Source: Acidaminococcus sp. CAG:917 (GTDB lineage: Bacteria > Bacillota > Clostridia > Christensenellales > CAG-917). From it: DNA of 34,215 nt. Below are positions 1-7,366 of this stretch, piece by piece (within the stretch, counting starts at the first letter, position 1; each line of letters opens with the position of its first letter). The notes below the pieces were generated by a model, which had not been told where the DNA came from, searched no databases, and saw only the letters and a program-made list of their open reading frames with translations. Location of the stretch: NCBI GenBank assembly GCA_000437555.1, contig FR901024.1:16180-50394 (forward strand), in the 5' to 3' direction. Both the position numbers and the translations under genes were made by a program.

Positions 1-656
1 TGATTGACGGCTCCAGCCACTCTTTTAAAGACAACATCGAACTCACCAAAAAAGTAGTTGAATACGCTCACGACCACGGCGTAGTCGTAGAAGGCGAACT
101 CGGAACGCTTGCCGGCATCGAGGACGAAGTAAGCCACGAGGAAGGCTCATACACCCGTCCCGAGGAAGTCGAAGAATTCGTTTCAAAAACGGGAGTCGAC
201 TCACTCGCTATTGCTATCGGCACGAGCCACGGCGCATACAAATTCAAGCCCGAGCAGTGCACCGTAAACGAAAAGGGAATACTTGTCCCCCCCACTCTCC
301 GTTTTGATATATTGGAAGACGTAAGCCGCAGATTGCCCATGTTCCCGATAGTATTGCACGGAAGCTCTTCCGTTCCTCAGGAATACGTAAAAATGGTCAA
401 CGACAACGGCGGAAAAATGCCCAACGCTATCGGTGTTCCCGAAGAACAGCTCCGTAAAGCGGCAAGCCTTTCCGTCTGCAAAATCAACATAGATTCAGAC
501 CTGCGTCTTGCCATGACGGGAACCATTCGTAAATTCTTTAACGAACATCCCGACAAGTTTGACCCCAGAGAATATCTTAAGCCTGCCAGGGCAAACATCA
601 AAGAAGTTGTCAGACACAAGCTCATTGACGTTCTCGGTTGCGCAGGCAAAGCATAA
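1..656 (+). CDS. fba: Class II fructose-bisphosphate aldolase, 3' part
   Basis: This is the C-terminal 217 residues of a zinc-dependent aldolase that interconverts fructose 1,6-bisphosphate with dihydroxyacetone phosphate and glyceraldehyde 3-phosphate in glycolysis and gluconeogenesis. The first full codon is at 3, and the reading frame runs off the left edge, so roughly the first third of the protein is missing. The fragment opens with IDGSSHSF, the family's D-G-S segment. It then shows VEGELGTLAG (metal-binding Glu region), GTSHGAYKF and LHGSSSVPQEYV (the two metal-binding His regions), and KINIDSDLRLA (the N-x-D-x-D substrate loop). HGSSSVP in place of HGGSG points to the longer type of class II aldolase. 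The gene ends 47 bases before a strong hairpin terminator. The family call is secure; the exact subgroup is inferred. Confidence 0.97.
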   Translation, partial: IDGSSHSFKDNIELTKKVVEYAHDHGVVVEGELGTLAGIEDEVSHEEGSYTRPEEVEEFVSKTGVDSLAIAIGTSHGAYKFKPEQCTVNEKGILVPPTLRFDILEDVSRRLPMFPIVLHGSSSVPQEYVKMVNDNGGKMPNAIGVPEEQLRKAASLSVCKINIDSDLRLAMTGTIRKFFNEHPDKFDPREYLKPARANIKEVVRHKLIDVLGCAGKA

Positions 657-702
657 CCGCTTGACGTATCGGTAAACAGACAAATAAAATTGCAACAAAA
701 AA

Positions 703-726
703 CCCGCTCCCAAGAGCGGGTTTTTT
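703..726. terminator. Bidirectional terminator between fba and the PF06695 gene
   Basis: A perfect 7-bp stem, CCCGCTC (703-709) with GAGCGGG (714-720), closes a CCAA loop. A T run follows on the + strand (721-726) and an A run precedes it (697-702), so it can stop transcription of the aldolase from the left and of the convergent membrane-protein gene from the right. Confidence 0.92.
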
Positions 727-793
727 AAACCGTTTTTAAACTTTTTCAACCGACTGACGGTCGGACGAATATAACAAATCGAAAAACAAAAAT

Positions 794-1756
794 TTACTCT
801 TTTGAGGCGTCGGTTTTTGCCTTAGCGTTTTCACCGTCTGATTGTTCCTTGGCATTTTCGACGTCTGCGCCGTGTCCCAAGGCTTCGTTTTCGCCTTCGC
901 TATGCAAAATGCCCATATCTGTTTTTTTGCCGCCCTGCGGCTTTAAAAGGTCTGCCGTGTCCGTGCCGTCGGTGACAGCGTTTACACTTTCGGCTGTTTC
1001 TTCGGCAGTCGATTGCGAGGTTTTATCGCACAAAGCCAGGTCTTCGGTATTATCCGTGCTCTCCTGTCCGTTTTCGATTGCCTGAACGTCGCCCTCATCT
1101 TTCTTTGAAGACTCGGCAGCAAGCATTGCTTTTTTCTTTTTTCTCTTTACGACGGCAACTGTAAAAGATATAACAAGCGACAAAACGACGAGAGCAAGGA
1201 ACGCATATAAAATGATGTCTATATATTTAACGGGAATAAACGCCGTAAGCAAAGTGAGGATACATGCCGCAATAAAGTTTCCGATAAACACGGCAAGAGC
1301 CGCTTTCCACAGCTTGAAATCCATAAAAGCACCCACGCCGCTGCCCGTCCATGCGCCCGTAAAAGGCAAGGGCACGCCGACAAACAGCGACAGACCCAAA
1401 AACTTTTTGGCGTCGGAGCTTAGCTTTTGCGTCATCTTGCCTTCCTGCGCCTTTTTATTTACGCCCTCTGCCCTGCTTTGAAAGAGGTCCTCAAAAAATG
1501 CGGCAATTTTACCGAAAAGTTTTGTTTTTTTGAGTTTATTTAAAATGGGTCTCAAACAGAGTAAAAGCGGAATGATTACCACACTCGAACCTGCAAGGGA
1601 GACAAACATACCCGCTATGCGGTGAACGTCGGGCATTCCTGCTATAAGAATAATCGCCCCTCTCAATTCGATGATAGGAATGATAGATACCAAAAATAAG
1701 GTCAGATAATTATTTCCCGTAACGGATTGAAAAAAATCAACAATGGTTTGTGTCAT
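794..1756 (-). CDS. PF06695-type small multidrug export family membrane protein
   Basis: This 320-residue integral membrane protein belongs to the COG2426/PF06695 family, labelled small multi-drug export although its substrate is not established. The hallmarks are PIIELRGAI at residues 27-35 and PLPFTGAWTGSGVGA at 129-143. Hydrophobic segments lie near 18-42, 46-70, 119-145, 150-175 and 178-203. After a KRKKKK cluster (about 204-209) comes a tail of about 110 residues rich in Glu, Asp, Ser, Thr and Ala with no membrane segment. I regard this as an unusual extension for the family, probably cytoplasmic by the positive-inside rule. There is no Shine-Dalgarno ahead of the ATG, and the consensus promoter lies so close that the mRNA should have only about 5 leader bases. 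The family call is strong; the transport role is only a label. Confidence 0.88.
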   Translation of the reverse strand: MTQTIVDFFQSVTGNNYLTLFLVSIIPIIELRGAIILIAGMPDVHRIAGMFVSLAGSSVVIIPLLLCLRPILNKLKKTKLFGKIAAFFEDLFQSRAEGVNKKAQEGKMTQKLSSDAKKFLGLSLFVGVPLPFTGAWTGSGVGAFMDFKLWKAALAVFIGNFIAACILTLLTAFIPVKYIDIILYAFLALVVLSLVISFTVAVVKRKKKKAMLAAESSKKDEGDVQAIENGQESTDNTEDLALCDKTSQSTAEETAESVNAVTDGTDTADLLKPQGGKKTDMGILHSEGENEALGHGADVENAKEQSDGENAKAKTDASKE

Positions 1757-1764
1757 ATTGCTTT

Positions 1765-1778
1765 TTGATTATAATCAA
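1765..1778. promoter_or_regulatory. FNR/CRP-family-like palindrome
   Basis: TTGATTATAATCAA is a perfect 14-bp palindrome that matches the known FNR consensus TTGAT-N4-ATCAA exactly. It covers the -10 hexamer (1768-1773) of the leftward promoter, a position suited to repression of that gene. A second, spaced inverted pair, TTGATT (1783-1788) and AATCAA (1795-1800), lies 18 bp further right and overlaps the -35 elements. Binding by a Crp/Fnr-type protein is inferred from the sequence match only. Confidence 0.5.
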
Positions 1779-1796
1779 TTTCTTGATTATTGTCAA
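1768..1796 (-). promoter_or_regulatory. Consensus sigma-A promoter for the PF06695 gene
   Basis: On the - strand this reads TTGACA (1796-1791), a 17-base spacer, then TATAAT (1773-1768): both hexamers and the spacing are consensus. The predicted +1 falls near 1761, only about 5 bases before the ATG at 1756. Confidence 0.85.
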
Positions 1797-1811
1797 TCAA
1801 TACATTATAAT
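1783..1811 (+). promoter_or_regulatory. Sigma-A promoter for ttcA
   Basis: TTGATT (1783-1788), a 17-base spacer and a consensus TATAAT (1806-1811) drive ttcA, with an expected start near 1818. The promoter shares positions 1783-1796 with the opposite promoter, so two polymerases probably cannot bind at once. Confidence 0.8.
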
Positions 1812-1833
1812 ATTGCCGTAGTCTGTTTATGAC

Positions 1834-1839
1834 AAGGAG
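1834..1839 (+). promoter_or_regulatory. Ribosome binding site that sets the ttcA start
   Basis: AAGGAG lies 4 bases before the ATG at 1844. The upstream in-frame ATG at 1829 would put this site inside the coding region and has no site of its own, so 1844 is preferred. Confidence 0.8.
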
Positions 1840-1843
1840 CAGT

Positions 1844-2575
1844 ATGCAAAAGATTTTAAGTGCGCTAAGAAGAGCCGTAAACGATTTTAATATGATTGAG
1901 GAAGGCGACAAAATAGTCGTGGGACTTTCGGGCGGAAAGGACAGTATAGTCCTCGTTTCGGCACTGAAGGAATTTCAACGGTTTTCCCCTGCCCGTTTCG
2001 AGCTTGAGGCGGTAACGATAGATATAGGCTTTTCGGGTGTCGACCAAACGGAAGTGGAAAGAACAGTAGATTATCTCAAAAAAATAGACGTCCCCTATCA
2101 CAGGGAAAAAACTCAGATTGCCGAAATAGTGTTCGACGTCAGAGGAGAAAGCAATCCTTGCAGTCTGTGCGCTAAAATGAGAAGAGGAGCGCTCAATAAC
2201 TATATAAACTCGGTCGGAGCAAACGTTCTCGCACTCGGGCACAACGCAGACGACGTTGCCGAAACTCTTTTAATGTCAATGTGTTTTGAAGGCAGGCTGT
2301 CCACTTTTCAACCTGTTTCATTTATGGACAGAAGCAAAGTAAGGCTTATCCGTCCGCTCATATATATTGACGAAAAATATATAAAGGGAGTGGCAAGAAG
2401 ATATGAAATGCCGATAATTCACAATCCGTGCCCAAGCAATTTCAATTCAAAAAGACAGTGGGCAAAAGAGACAATCGAAACGCTAAACAAACAAATTCCG
2501 TTTGCCGAAGACAGAATAAAAAGCGCAATTTTTCACCCCGAAAGAAACAATCTTTGGGAAAAACCGAAAAAATAA
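1844..2575 (+). CDS. ttcA: TtcA-family tRNA 2-thiocytidine synthetase (PP-loop)
   Basis: This is a 243-residue PP-loop ATPase of the TtcA group, which adenylates cytidine 32 of tRNA and replaces its oxygen with sulfur using a [4Fe-4S] cluster. The ATP-binding P-loop SGGKDS is at residues 29-34. The cluster cysteines appear as CSLC (106 and 109), followed by KMRRGAL, and as the Cys of HNPCPSNF (196). ALGHNADDVAETLL (about 130-143) is the typical second nucleotide-site segment. It is shorter than the roughly 310-residue Escherichia coli enzyme, as is usual for related Clostridia proteins. The start at 1844 follows from the ribosome binding site. The stop codon overlaps the left arm of the terminator. 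The PP-loop/TtcA family is secure; the substrate base is inferred from the family. Confidence 0.9.
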   Translation: MQKILSALRRAVNDFNMIEEGDKIVVGLSGGKDSIVLVSALKEFQRFSPARFELEAVTIDIGFSGVDQTEVERTVDYLKKIDVPYHREKTQIAEIVFDVRGESNPCSLCAKMRRGALNNYINSVGANVLALGHNADDVAETLLMSMCFEGRLSTFQPVSFMDRSKVRLIRPLIYIDEKYIKGVARRYEMPIIHNPCPSNFNSKRQWAKETIETLNKQIPFAEDRIKSAIFHPERNNLWEKPKK

Positions 2576-2598
2576 AAAGACGGCTAAGCCGTCTTTTT
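2574..2598. terminator. Bidirectional terminator between ttcA and the M23 gene
   Basis: An 11-bp stem (2574-2584 with 2588-2598) closes a TAA loop. The core is GACGGC/GCCGTC flanked by A5 and T5, so it works for both convergent genes. The stop codon of ttcA is partly within the left arm. Confidence 0.9.
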
Positions 2599-2661
2599 AT
2601 TTACCTTAATTTTATTGATTCAAGAGTATGAATTATGCCTTGTTAAACCCTGTTTTCAAAA

Positions 2662-3306
2662 TTATTTCTCATCATAGACAAGCACTTCAGTCGGATTGAT
2701 GAGTTCGCCGTCACGGTATACTTCAAAGTGGAGATGCACTCCGTCAAGATATTCGCTGCCCATACTGTCGGACATTTCGCCGATGACGTCGCCGCCCTTT
2801 ACGGTATCGCCCACTTCAACGGGAACTTCCGCCGCCAAAGAACAATATTTTGTCGTGATGCCGTCTTCGTGTTCGATTACCACGTAGTAGCCGTCCAAAA
2901 TGTTGTAGTCCACTTCGATTACGTTGCCGTCTGCGCTGGCATAGACGTTTTTATCGCTATCAGAAACAAAATCGATTGCCTCGTGCGTTTCGTATTTGCC
3001 AAGCGATTGATTGTAAAAGACAGACGATGCCGTATAATCGTTTGTTACGGTTCCTTTTACGGGAGCCGCAAAAGTGGTAGTTTCGGCAGGTTTTTGCTCT
3101 TCGTCGTTGTCGGGAGTTTTATCCTCGTCGTCAACTACGTCGGCAGGTCCGTCCACGCTTACGTTGGCGTTTGTATCGGTTTTACTTTGAGTAACCGCAA
3201 CGCCCACCATTGTGGCGACAGCGCCTATACATAACACTATTAAAAAATAATAGCCGTTCTTTTTAAAAAAGGTCTTTACCTTTGTCCATATTTCTTTTTT
3301 ATCCAT
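2662..3306 (-). CDS. M23/LytM-domain membrane protein, SpoIIQ-like
   Basis: This 214-residue protein has a short basic N-terminus, one membrane segment (about 19-38), an acidic Pro/Thr/Asp linker (about 40-76) and a LytM/M23 domain (about 80-210) expected outside the membrane. The zinc ligands of M23 endopeptidases are present as HEAID (His108, Asp112) and HLHFE (His193, with catalytic His191). The other catalytic His, normally in a Y-x-H-L motif, is replaced: the sequence is YCSL, with Ser156 there. The domain may therefore be non-hydrolytic, like the degenerate LytM domain of the sporulation protein SpoIIQ, which has the same one-helix topology. The neighbours give no sporulation context, so SpoIIQ is a possibility and not an assignment. 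GGAGGT precedes the ATG. Confidence 0.85.
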   Translation of the reverse strand: MDKKEIWTKVKTFFKKNGYYFLIVLCIGAVATMVGVAVTQSKTDTNANVSVDGPADVVDDEDKTPDNDEEQKPAETTTFAAPVKGTVTNDYTASSVFYNQSLGKYETHEAIDFVSDSDKNVYASADGNVIEVDYNILDGYYVVIEHEDGITTKYCSLAAEVPVEVGDTVKGGDVIGEMSDSMGSEYLDGVHLHFEVYRDGELINPTEVLVYDEK

Positions 3307-3310
3307 AAAT

Positions 3311-3324
3311 ACCTCCGCTGAGGT
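3311..3324 (-). promoter_or_regulatory. Small hairpin covering the M23 gene's ribosome binding site
   Basis: On the - strand ACCTC-AGCG-GAGGT forms a 5-bp stem with a 4-base loop, and its right arm contains most of the GGAGGT site used by the M23 gene. Pairing would hide the site. The stem is short, so any regulatory effect is a guess. Confidence 0.35.
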
Positions 3325-3498
3325 GAGTATTGCCTAAGAATTTGTTTTTATACGAAAACTTTTATTTTTTTTTAAAATTTTTTGAAATTTATACTAAAGC
3401 ATATGCCTTGTAAATGCTACATCTTTTGACGAAGTAAAATTTAAAAGCAGACGTAATATTAAAAACAATTTGTTTTTTAAATTATACAACTTCGATAT

Positions 3499-3524
3499 AA
3501 AAAAAGGCGGTTTAACCGCCTTTT
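3499..3524 (-). terminator. Terminator of the 7366-3590 operon
   Basis: GGCGG (3506-3510) pairs with CCGCC (3516-3520) and the stem extends through flanking A/T pairs. On the - strand it is followed by seven T's (3505-3499). It lies about 65 bases beyond the symporter stop codon. The rest of 3325-3498 is AT-rich and shows nothing else I can name. Confidence 0.88.
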
Positions 3525-3589
3525 AAATTTTAAATCAAAAATTTTATTTATAGTTTAATTCATTAAAACTGCAATTTTCGTTTCTGTTT

Positions 3590-5395
3590 TTATTTCGTTT
3601 TATTTTTAGACGCCGCCGAATTCTTTTCTTCGGCAATTTTATTGTCCTCGTTCTTTTTTGCCGCAAAATTTTCCGATTCGCATTCGCCGCCGTCTGCTAT
3701 CTTTTGCTCGTCATAGTGATGCATAAACGTAACTTCCTCCTTCCCTGCCGCAGCTAGTGCCTCTTGCATTTCTTCTTTGGAATTCCATACTCCTATAACC
3801 TTTCCGCAAAGAGCGTCCGCGTCGATTTCCGCAGGGACAAAGAATGCGACGTCAATCGTTTTTTGCGAAGGATTCAATTTTTTGAATATCAGGCTGAAAA
3901 CAGGTGTGACAACCATAGACACCGCCATGGAAACGACGCCTATGAACGGACTTACTGCAACACCCGTTTTGATTGCCTGTCCGAAACTTATTCCGTCGGA
4001 AGAAAGCCCGTATCCCAAAGCCAAAATCAAAACGAAAGTAACGAGAAGAGAAGCTATAATGGAAGCATAAGCGCCCGCCTTATTCATCTTTTTGGAATAC
4101 AAGCCGAGAACGTATGGTCCGATAAAACAACCCGCCAAAACACCCCAACTGAGTGACATAAGCGTCACTATCGCGTCAACCTCGAATATGGCAAAAACAG
4201 CGCTTAAAGCGACGAACACAAGACATAGACATCTTAAAAGTATATTGGTATTCTTTTCGGGCAAATCACGCTTGATATAACCCTTTACAAAATCCATAGT
4301 GACAGTGGACGATGAGGAAAGAGTAAGCGCCGCAAGCGTTGACATACTGGCGGAAAACAACAAAACGACAACGAGTCCCAAAAGAGCGGACGGCAAATTG
4401 TTTGTTATCATATAAGGAACAATCATATCGTAAGAGCCGAGTTTTTCATAGGTTTCGGGACTGACGAAGCGGGTTACCATACTTCCCATAAAGTATGCTC
4501 CGCCGCCGACAATCAAAGAAAATATCGTTGAAATTATCTTTCCTTTTCTTATTGCGTCGTCGTCTTTTACGGCATAAAACTTATGTATCGACTGAGGCAA
4601 AGCCCAAATTCCGAATGAAGTCAAAAGCACGAGAATTATTACGTTAAACGCAGGACTGTCAATAATCGGAGTATTGGCCGAAGTGCCCGCGGGAATAAGC
4701 CCCTTTCCCATCTGAGAAATATAGCTAAGCCCCTCTCCCCAATTCATAGTAGGACTTGCAAGCAATACGAACACGGTAACCACGATTCCGATAATCATAA
4801 TAATGCCTTGAATAAAATCGGTTATGCTTGTGGCGAAATAGCCGCCGAAAAACAAATACAGGGCCGTAAGACAGGCAAGAATTAAAATACACCAAACGGA
4901 ATCGAGACCGATGACCTGTTCAAACACATAACCCAGCCCTTGATAAACCGACGAAGAATACGGAATTAAAAATATAAAAATGACTATCGACGAAACAAGT
5001 TTTATATGTTTGCTGTCGTAGCGTTTTTCAAAAAACTCGGGCATTGTCCTCGCTCCGAGATTATTTGTCATTATTTTTGTCCTGCGCGCGAGCACCTGCC
5101 AGGCGATATACGTTCCTATGACAGTATTGCCTATTCCTATCCAAACAGCGGACAGCCCGAAATTATAGCCGAATTTGCCGGCGTATCCCACAAACACGAC
5201 GGCGGAAAAATAAGTCGCTCCGTAAGCGAATGCGGTGAGCCAACCGCCCACTCCCTTTTTTGAAAATAAAAACTCGTTTACCGACGCACTCTTACGACGG
5301 CAAACGATGGCGACAACGATGATGATTAAAATATATGCGGCAAAAATTATATATTGCGCAAATCCGTCGGCGGCACACAAAGCGTTTGTAAGCAT
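3590..5395 (-). CDS. Sodium:solute symporter family transporter
   Basis: This 601-residue membrane protein belongs to the SSS family (PutP/SglT type), which couples Na+ entry to uptake of a sugar, amino acid or organic acid. The body (about residues 1-500) has around 13 hydrophobic segments. Family features include the N-terminal GVGGWLTAFAYGATYFSAVVF stretch and ARTMPEFFEKRYDSKHIKL after the third segment. A hydrophilic C-terminal tail of about 80 residues (about 520-601) is rich in Glu, Lys, Asn and Ala and lies outside the membrane. The ATG follows the phosphatase stop codon by one base (TAA-T-ATG), and its ribosome binding site AGGAAG is inside the end of that gene, so translation is probably coupled. 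The substrate cannot be told from sequence; the operon partners hint at a sugar- or glycerol-related compound. Confidence 0.93.
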   Translation of the reverse strand: MLTNALCAADGFAQYIIFAAYILIIIVVAIVCRRKSASVNEFLFSKKGVGGWLTAFAYGATYFSAVVFVGYAGKFGYNFGLSAVWIGIGNTVIGTYIAWQVLARRTKIMTNNLGARTMPEFFEKRYDSKHIKLVSSIVIFIFLIPYSSSVYQGLGYVFEQVIGLDSVWCILILACLTALYLFFGGYFATSITDFIQGIIMIIGIVVTVFVLLASPTMNWGEGLSYISQMGKGLIPAGTSANTPIIDSPAFNVIILVLLTSFGIWALPQSIHKFYAVKDDDAIRKGKIISTIFSLIVGGGAYFMGSMVTRFVSPETYEKLGSYDMIVPYMITNNLPSALLGLVVVLLFSASMSTLAALTLSSSSTVTMDFVKGYIKRDLPEKNTNILLRCLCLVFVALSAVFAIFEVDAIVTLMSLSWGVLAGCFIGPYVLGLYSKKMNKAGAYASIIASLLVTFVLILALGYGLSSDGISFGQAIKTGVAVSPFIGVVSMAVSMVVTPVFSLIFKKLNPSQKTIDVAFFVPAEIDADALCGKVIGVWNSKEEMQEALAAAGKEEVTFMHHYDEQKIADGGECESENFAAKKNEDNKIAEEKNSAASKNKTK

Positions 5396-5396
5396 A

Positions 5397-6188
5397 TTAC
5401 TTCCTCACGAGCGGCACGATATCTTTTACCTTTTCACATATAACGTCGGGTACGATTTTCGATTTCTCCGCCATCTCACGTGTAGTTTCGCCTGACAAAA
5501 CAAGCACGGAAACAAATCCGCAGTTTTTGCCGAAAGCTATGTCGGTATACAACCTGTCGCCAACCATGGCGATTTGCTTTGGATGAACGTTGTATCTCTT
5601 TGAAATTCTTTCGCCGGCAATCGTATGCGGTTTTCCCATTATATATTCGGGGACTCTGTCCGTTGTGAGCCTTATTGCCTCTATAAAAGCACCTACGTCG
5701 GGCATCGGACACTCGTCGGCAGGACAGTTATAGTCGGGGTGTGTAGCAATATACGGAATTCCCTTTTTTACAAATTTGCAAAATTGATAAAGTCTGTCAT
5801 AAGTTAACGTGGTATCAAAACCTAACACGGCTATGTCGGGGTTTGTATCGGAGAGCTCAAGTCCGTAAAGAAGAAATTCCGAACGTAGCCTTTCATTCCC
5901 TAGAAGGAATATCTTTGCCCCCCTGAAATGGTCGAGAATATATTCACAGGTAACCTGTCCGCTCGTGTAAATCTCGTCGGAATAAACTCTAAGCCCTAAA
6001 TTGTTGAGTCGGGCTATATAATCGGTATGCATACGGGAGGAATTGTTGGTGAAAAAGCAAATCCTCTTACCCATCTGTCTTAATTCGTTAATGGCGTCGA
6101 AAGAACCTTCTATTTCCTTGTCTCCGATATAAACGGTTCCGTCAAGGTCGAACAGGAACAACTCTACGTTCTTGATATCTTTTGTCAT
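5397..6188 (-). CDS. HAD-IIA family phosphatase (NagD-like)
   Basis: This is a 263-residue soluble phosphatase of HAD subfamily IIA (NagD/PGP group), enzymes that remove phosphate from small sugar- or glycerol-phosphates and nucleotides. All four motifs are present: DLDGTVY (nucleophile Asp14, acid Asp16), TNNSS (47-51), the Lys of GKPH (Lys186) and GDRLYTDI (210-217). The C2-type cap lies between motifs II and III. It is the middle gene of a three-gene operon: 14 bases after the dehydrogenase-like gene, with AAGGAGA in that gap, and 1 base before the symporter. Substrate is unknown; pairing with a glycerol-1-phosphate-dehydrogenase-like gene makes a glycerol or polyol phosphate plausible, which is inference. 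Confidence 0.93.
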   Translation of the reverse strand: MTKDIKNVELFLFDLDGTVYIGDKEIEGSFDAINELRQMGKRICFFTNNSSRMHTDYIARLNNLGLRVYSDEIYTSGQVTCEYILDHFRGAKIFLLGNERLRSEFLLYGLELSDTNPDIAVLGFDTTLTYDRLYQFCKFVKKGIPYIATHPDYNCPADECPMPDVGAFIEAIRLTTDRVPEYIMGKPHTIAGERISKRYNVHPKQIAMVGDRLYTDIAFGKNCGFVSVLVLSGETTREMAEKSKIVPDVICEKVKDIVPLVRK

Positions 6189-6202
6189 CTTCTCTCCTTA
6201 GT

Positions 6203-7366
6203 TTAAATGTAGTCCTCAAGCGCCCCGCTCGCTTTGGCGTATCCGAGGATCCCGCCCGAAATTTCTCCGCACAACGCCATAATGGACAACAATTCTTTGG
6301 TAGTAAAGTTCTCTTTTAGCCAGAAGCCTGCGTCCTCATAAAGTCTGCGCCATCTCCTTTGGCTCTTTTCAAGGTCTATCGAATCGAGAATTCCAATCAA
6401 GTCTTCGCGGTATTCGTCAAGTATATACTTAATTCTAAAATAGCCGTTTATCGTCAAAAAGTCAATTCTTTTAAGTAACAAATTAAACTCAAGTCCGCAT
6501 TTTGTTTCAAGGAGTTTCATCGATTTCATCTTGTCGGGCGGCAAAAGAGTGTCCTCGCACCTCGATTTTAAAAACAGGCGGTAATAAGCCCATAGAACGT
6601 AAGAAGCTACAAACATATATTCTCCCCTGTGTCTAAGTTTATAACTTTTTTGCATGACCTCGCAAAAAGAATCGACTCCGCCTTTAAAATTCTGCTTGCG
6701 GTTTCTGTCCGAAAGCCGCATTAAAAACCAAAACAATTCTCCCGTGTCGTGAGTCATCTGCAAGGAATTGCCGGCAAGTTCTCTCTTGAACGATTCGGCA
6801 ATACTTTCCGTTCTTCCGCTTTTTTCGGTGCTGAGCTTTCTTGCAACGCATCTTTCAAACGCCTTTAAAGGCTGACTTAAAGCTATTCCCCAACCTGCGG
6901 CAATTAGCGTCTTTGGCGCAGCGTCCAAAATTTTTCTGTCCGCCACAACGTATTTAGGGCAGCAAGCTTCCTTTAGGGCAGGAGTGGAATAAAGTATTCT
7001 GTCCGATGAAGGCGCCGTGACGAACATCATATAATCGATGGCGTTTATAGTGGCAAAATAACTGCAAAGCATATTTATCTTGCCGCAACCCACACCTATC
7101 AGATATCTGACGTATTCGGGCACGCTTTTAATTTGTTTTATATCGTCCTCCTCGTTTTCGGACTTTTTTATTTTACATTCGTAAACCAAAATCTTTTCGC
7201 GCTTTAAGGCTGAGACGACGTCAAATGCTATGTCCTCAACGTCCTCGAAGTATACTACGCCCACGTGTCCCGCTTTTGCCTCGTCGGGAATAAGCGTCGG
7301 GACAAGCGCCGTTTCGGACAGATACACGTCGGTTGTGCCTATTCTTTCATAATCAGTATTTTCCAT
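6203..7366 (-). CDS. Glycerol-1-phosphate dehydrogenase-like protein, degenerate metal site
   Basis: This 387-residue protein resembles the AraM/EgsA branch of iron-containing dehydrogenases (glycerol-1-phosphate dehydrogenases). An N-terminal Rossmann-like half contains GVGCGKIN (91-98, matching the G-S-G-T-I-N nucleotide loop), then TAPSSDRILYS (117-127) and PKTLIAAGWG (151-160). In active relatives AAG-x-G is followed by a metal-binding Asp; here the next residue is Ile. The helical half shows RHRGEYMFVAS where relatives have GxEHxxxH, so the two His ligands also appear lost. I infer a protein that may bind nucleotide but is unlikely to be a metal-dependent dehydrogenase. The ATG at 7366 is preferred because GAGGTG sits just upstream; a GTG at 7372 lies inside that site. 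First gene of the operon with the phosphatase and symporter. Confidence 0.7.
   Translation of the reverse strand: MENTDYERIGTTDVYLSETALVPTLIPDEAKAGHVGVVYFEDVEDIAFDVVSALKREKILVYECKIKKSENEEDDIKQIKSVPEYVRYLIGVGCGKINMLCSYFATINAIDYMMFVTAPSSDRILYSTPALKEACCPKYVVADRKILDAAPKTLIAAGWGIALSQPLKAFERCVARKLSTEKSGRTESIAESFKRELAGNSLQMTHDTGELFWFLMRLSDRNRKQNFKGGVDSFCEVMQKSYKLRHRGEYMFVASYVLWAYYRLFLKSRCEDTLLPPDKMKSMKLLETKCGLEFNLLLKRIDFLTINGYFRIKYILDEYREDLIGILDSIDLEKSQRRWRRLYEDAGFWLKENFTTKELLSIMALCGEISGGILGYAKASGALEDYI

Noticed and set aside
1829..1843. Upstream ATG at 1829 as the ttcA start
   Set aside because: The only ribosome binding site (1834-1839) lies downstream of it and fits the ATG at 1844.
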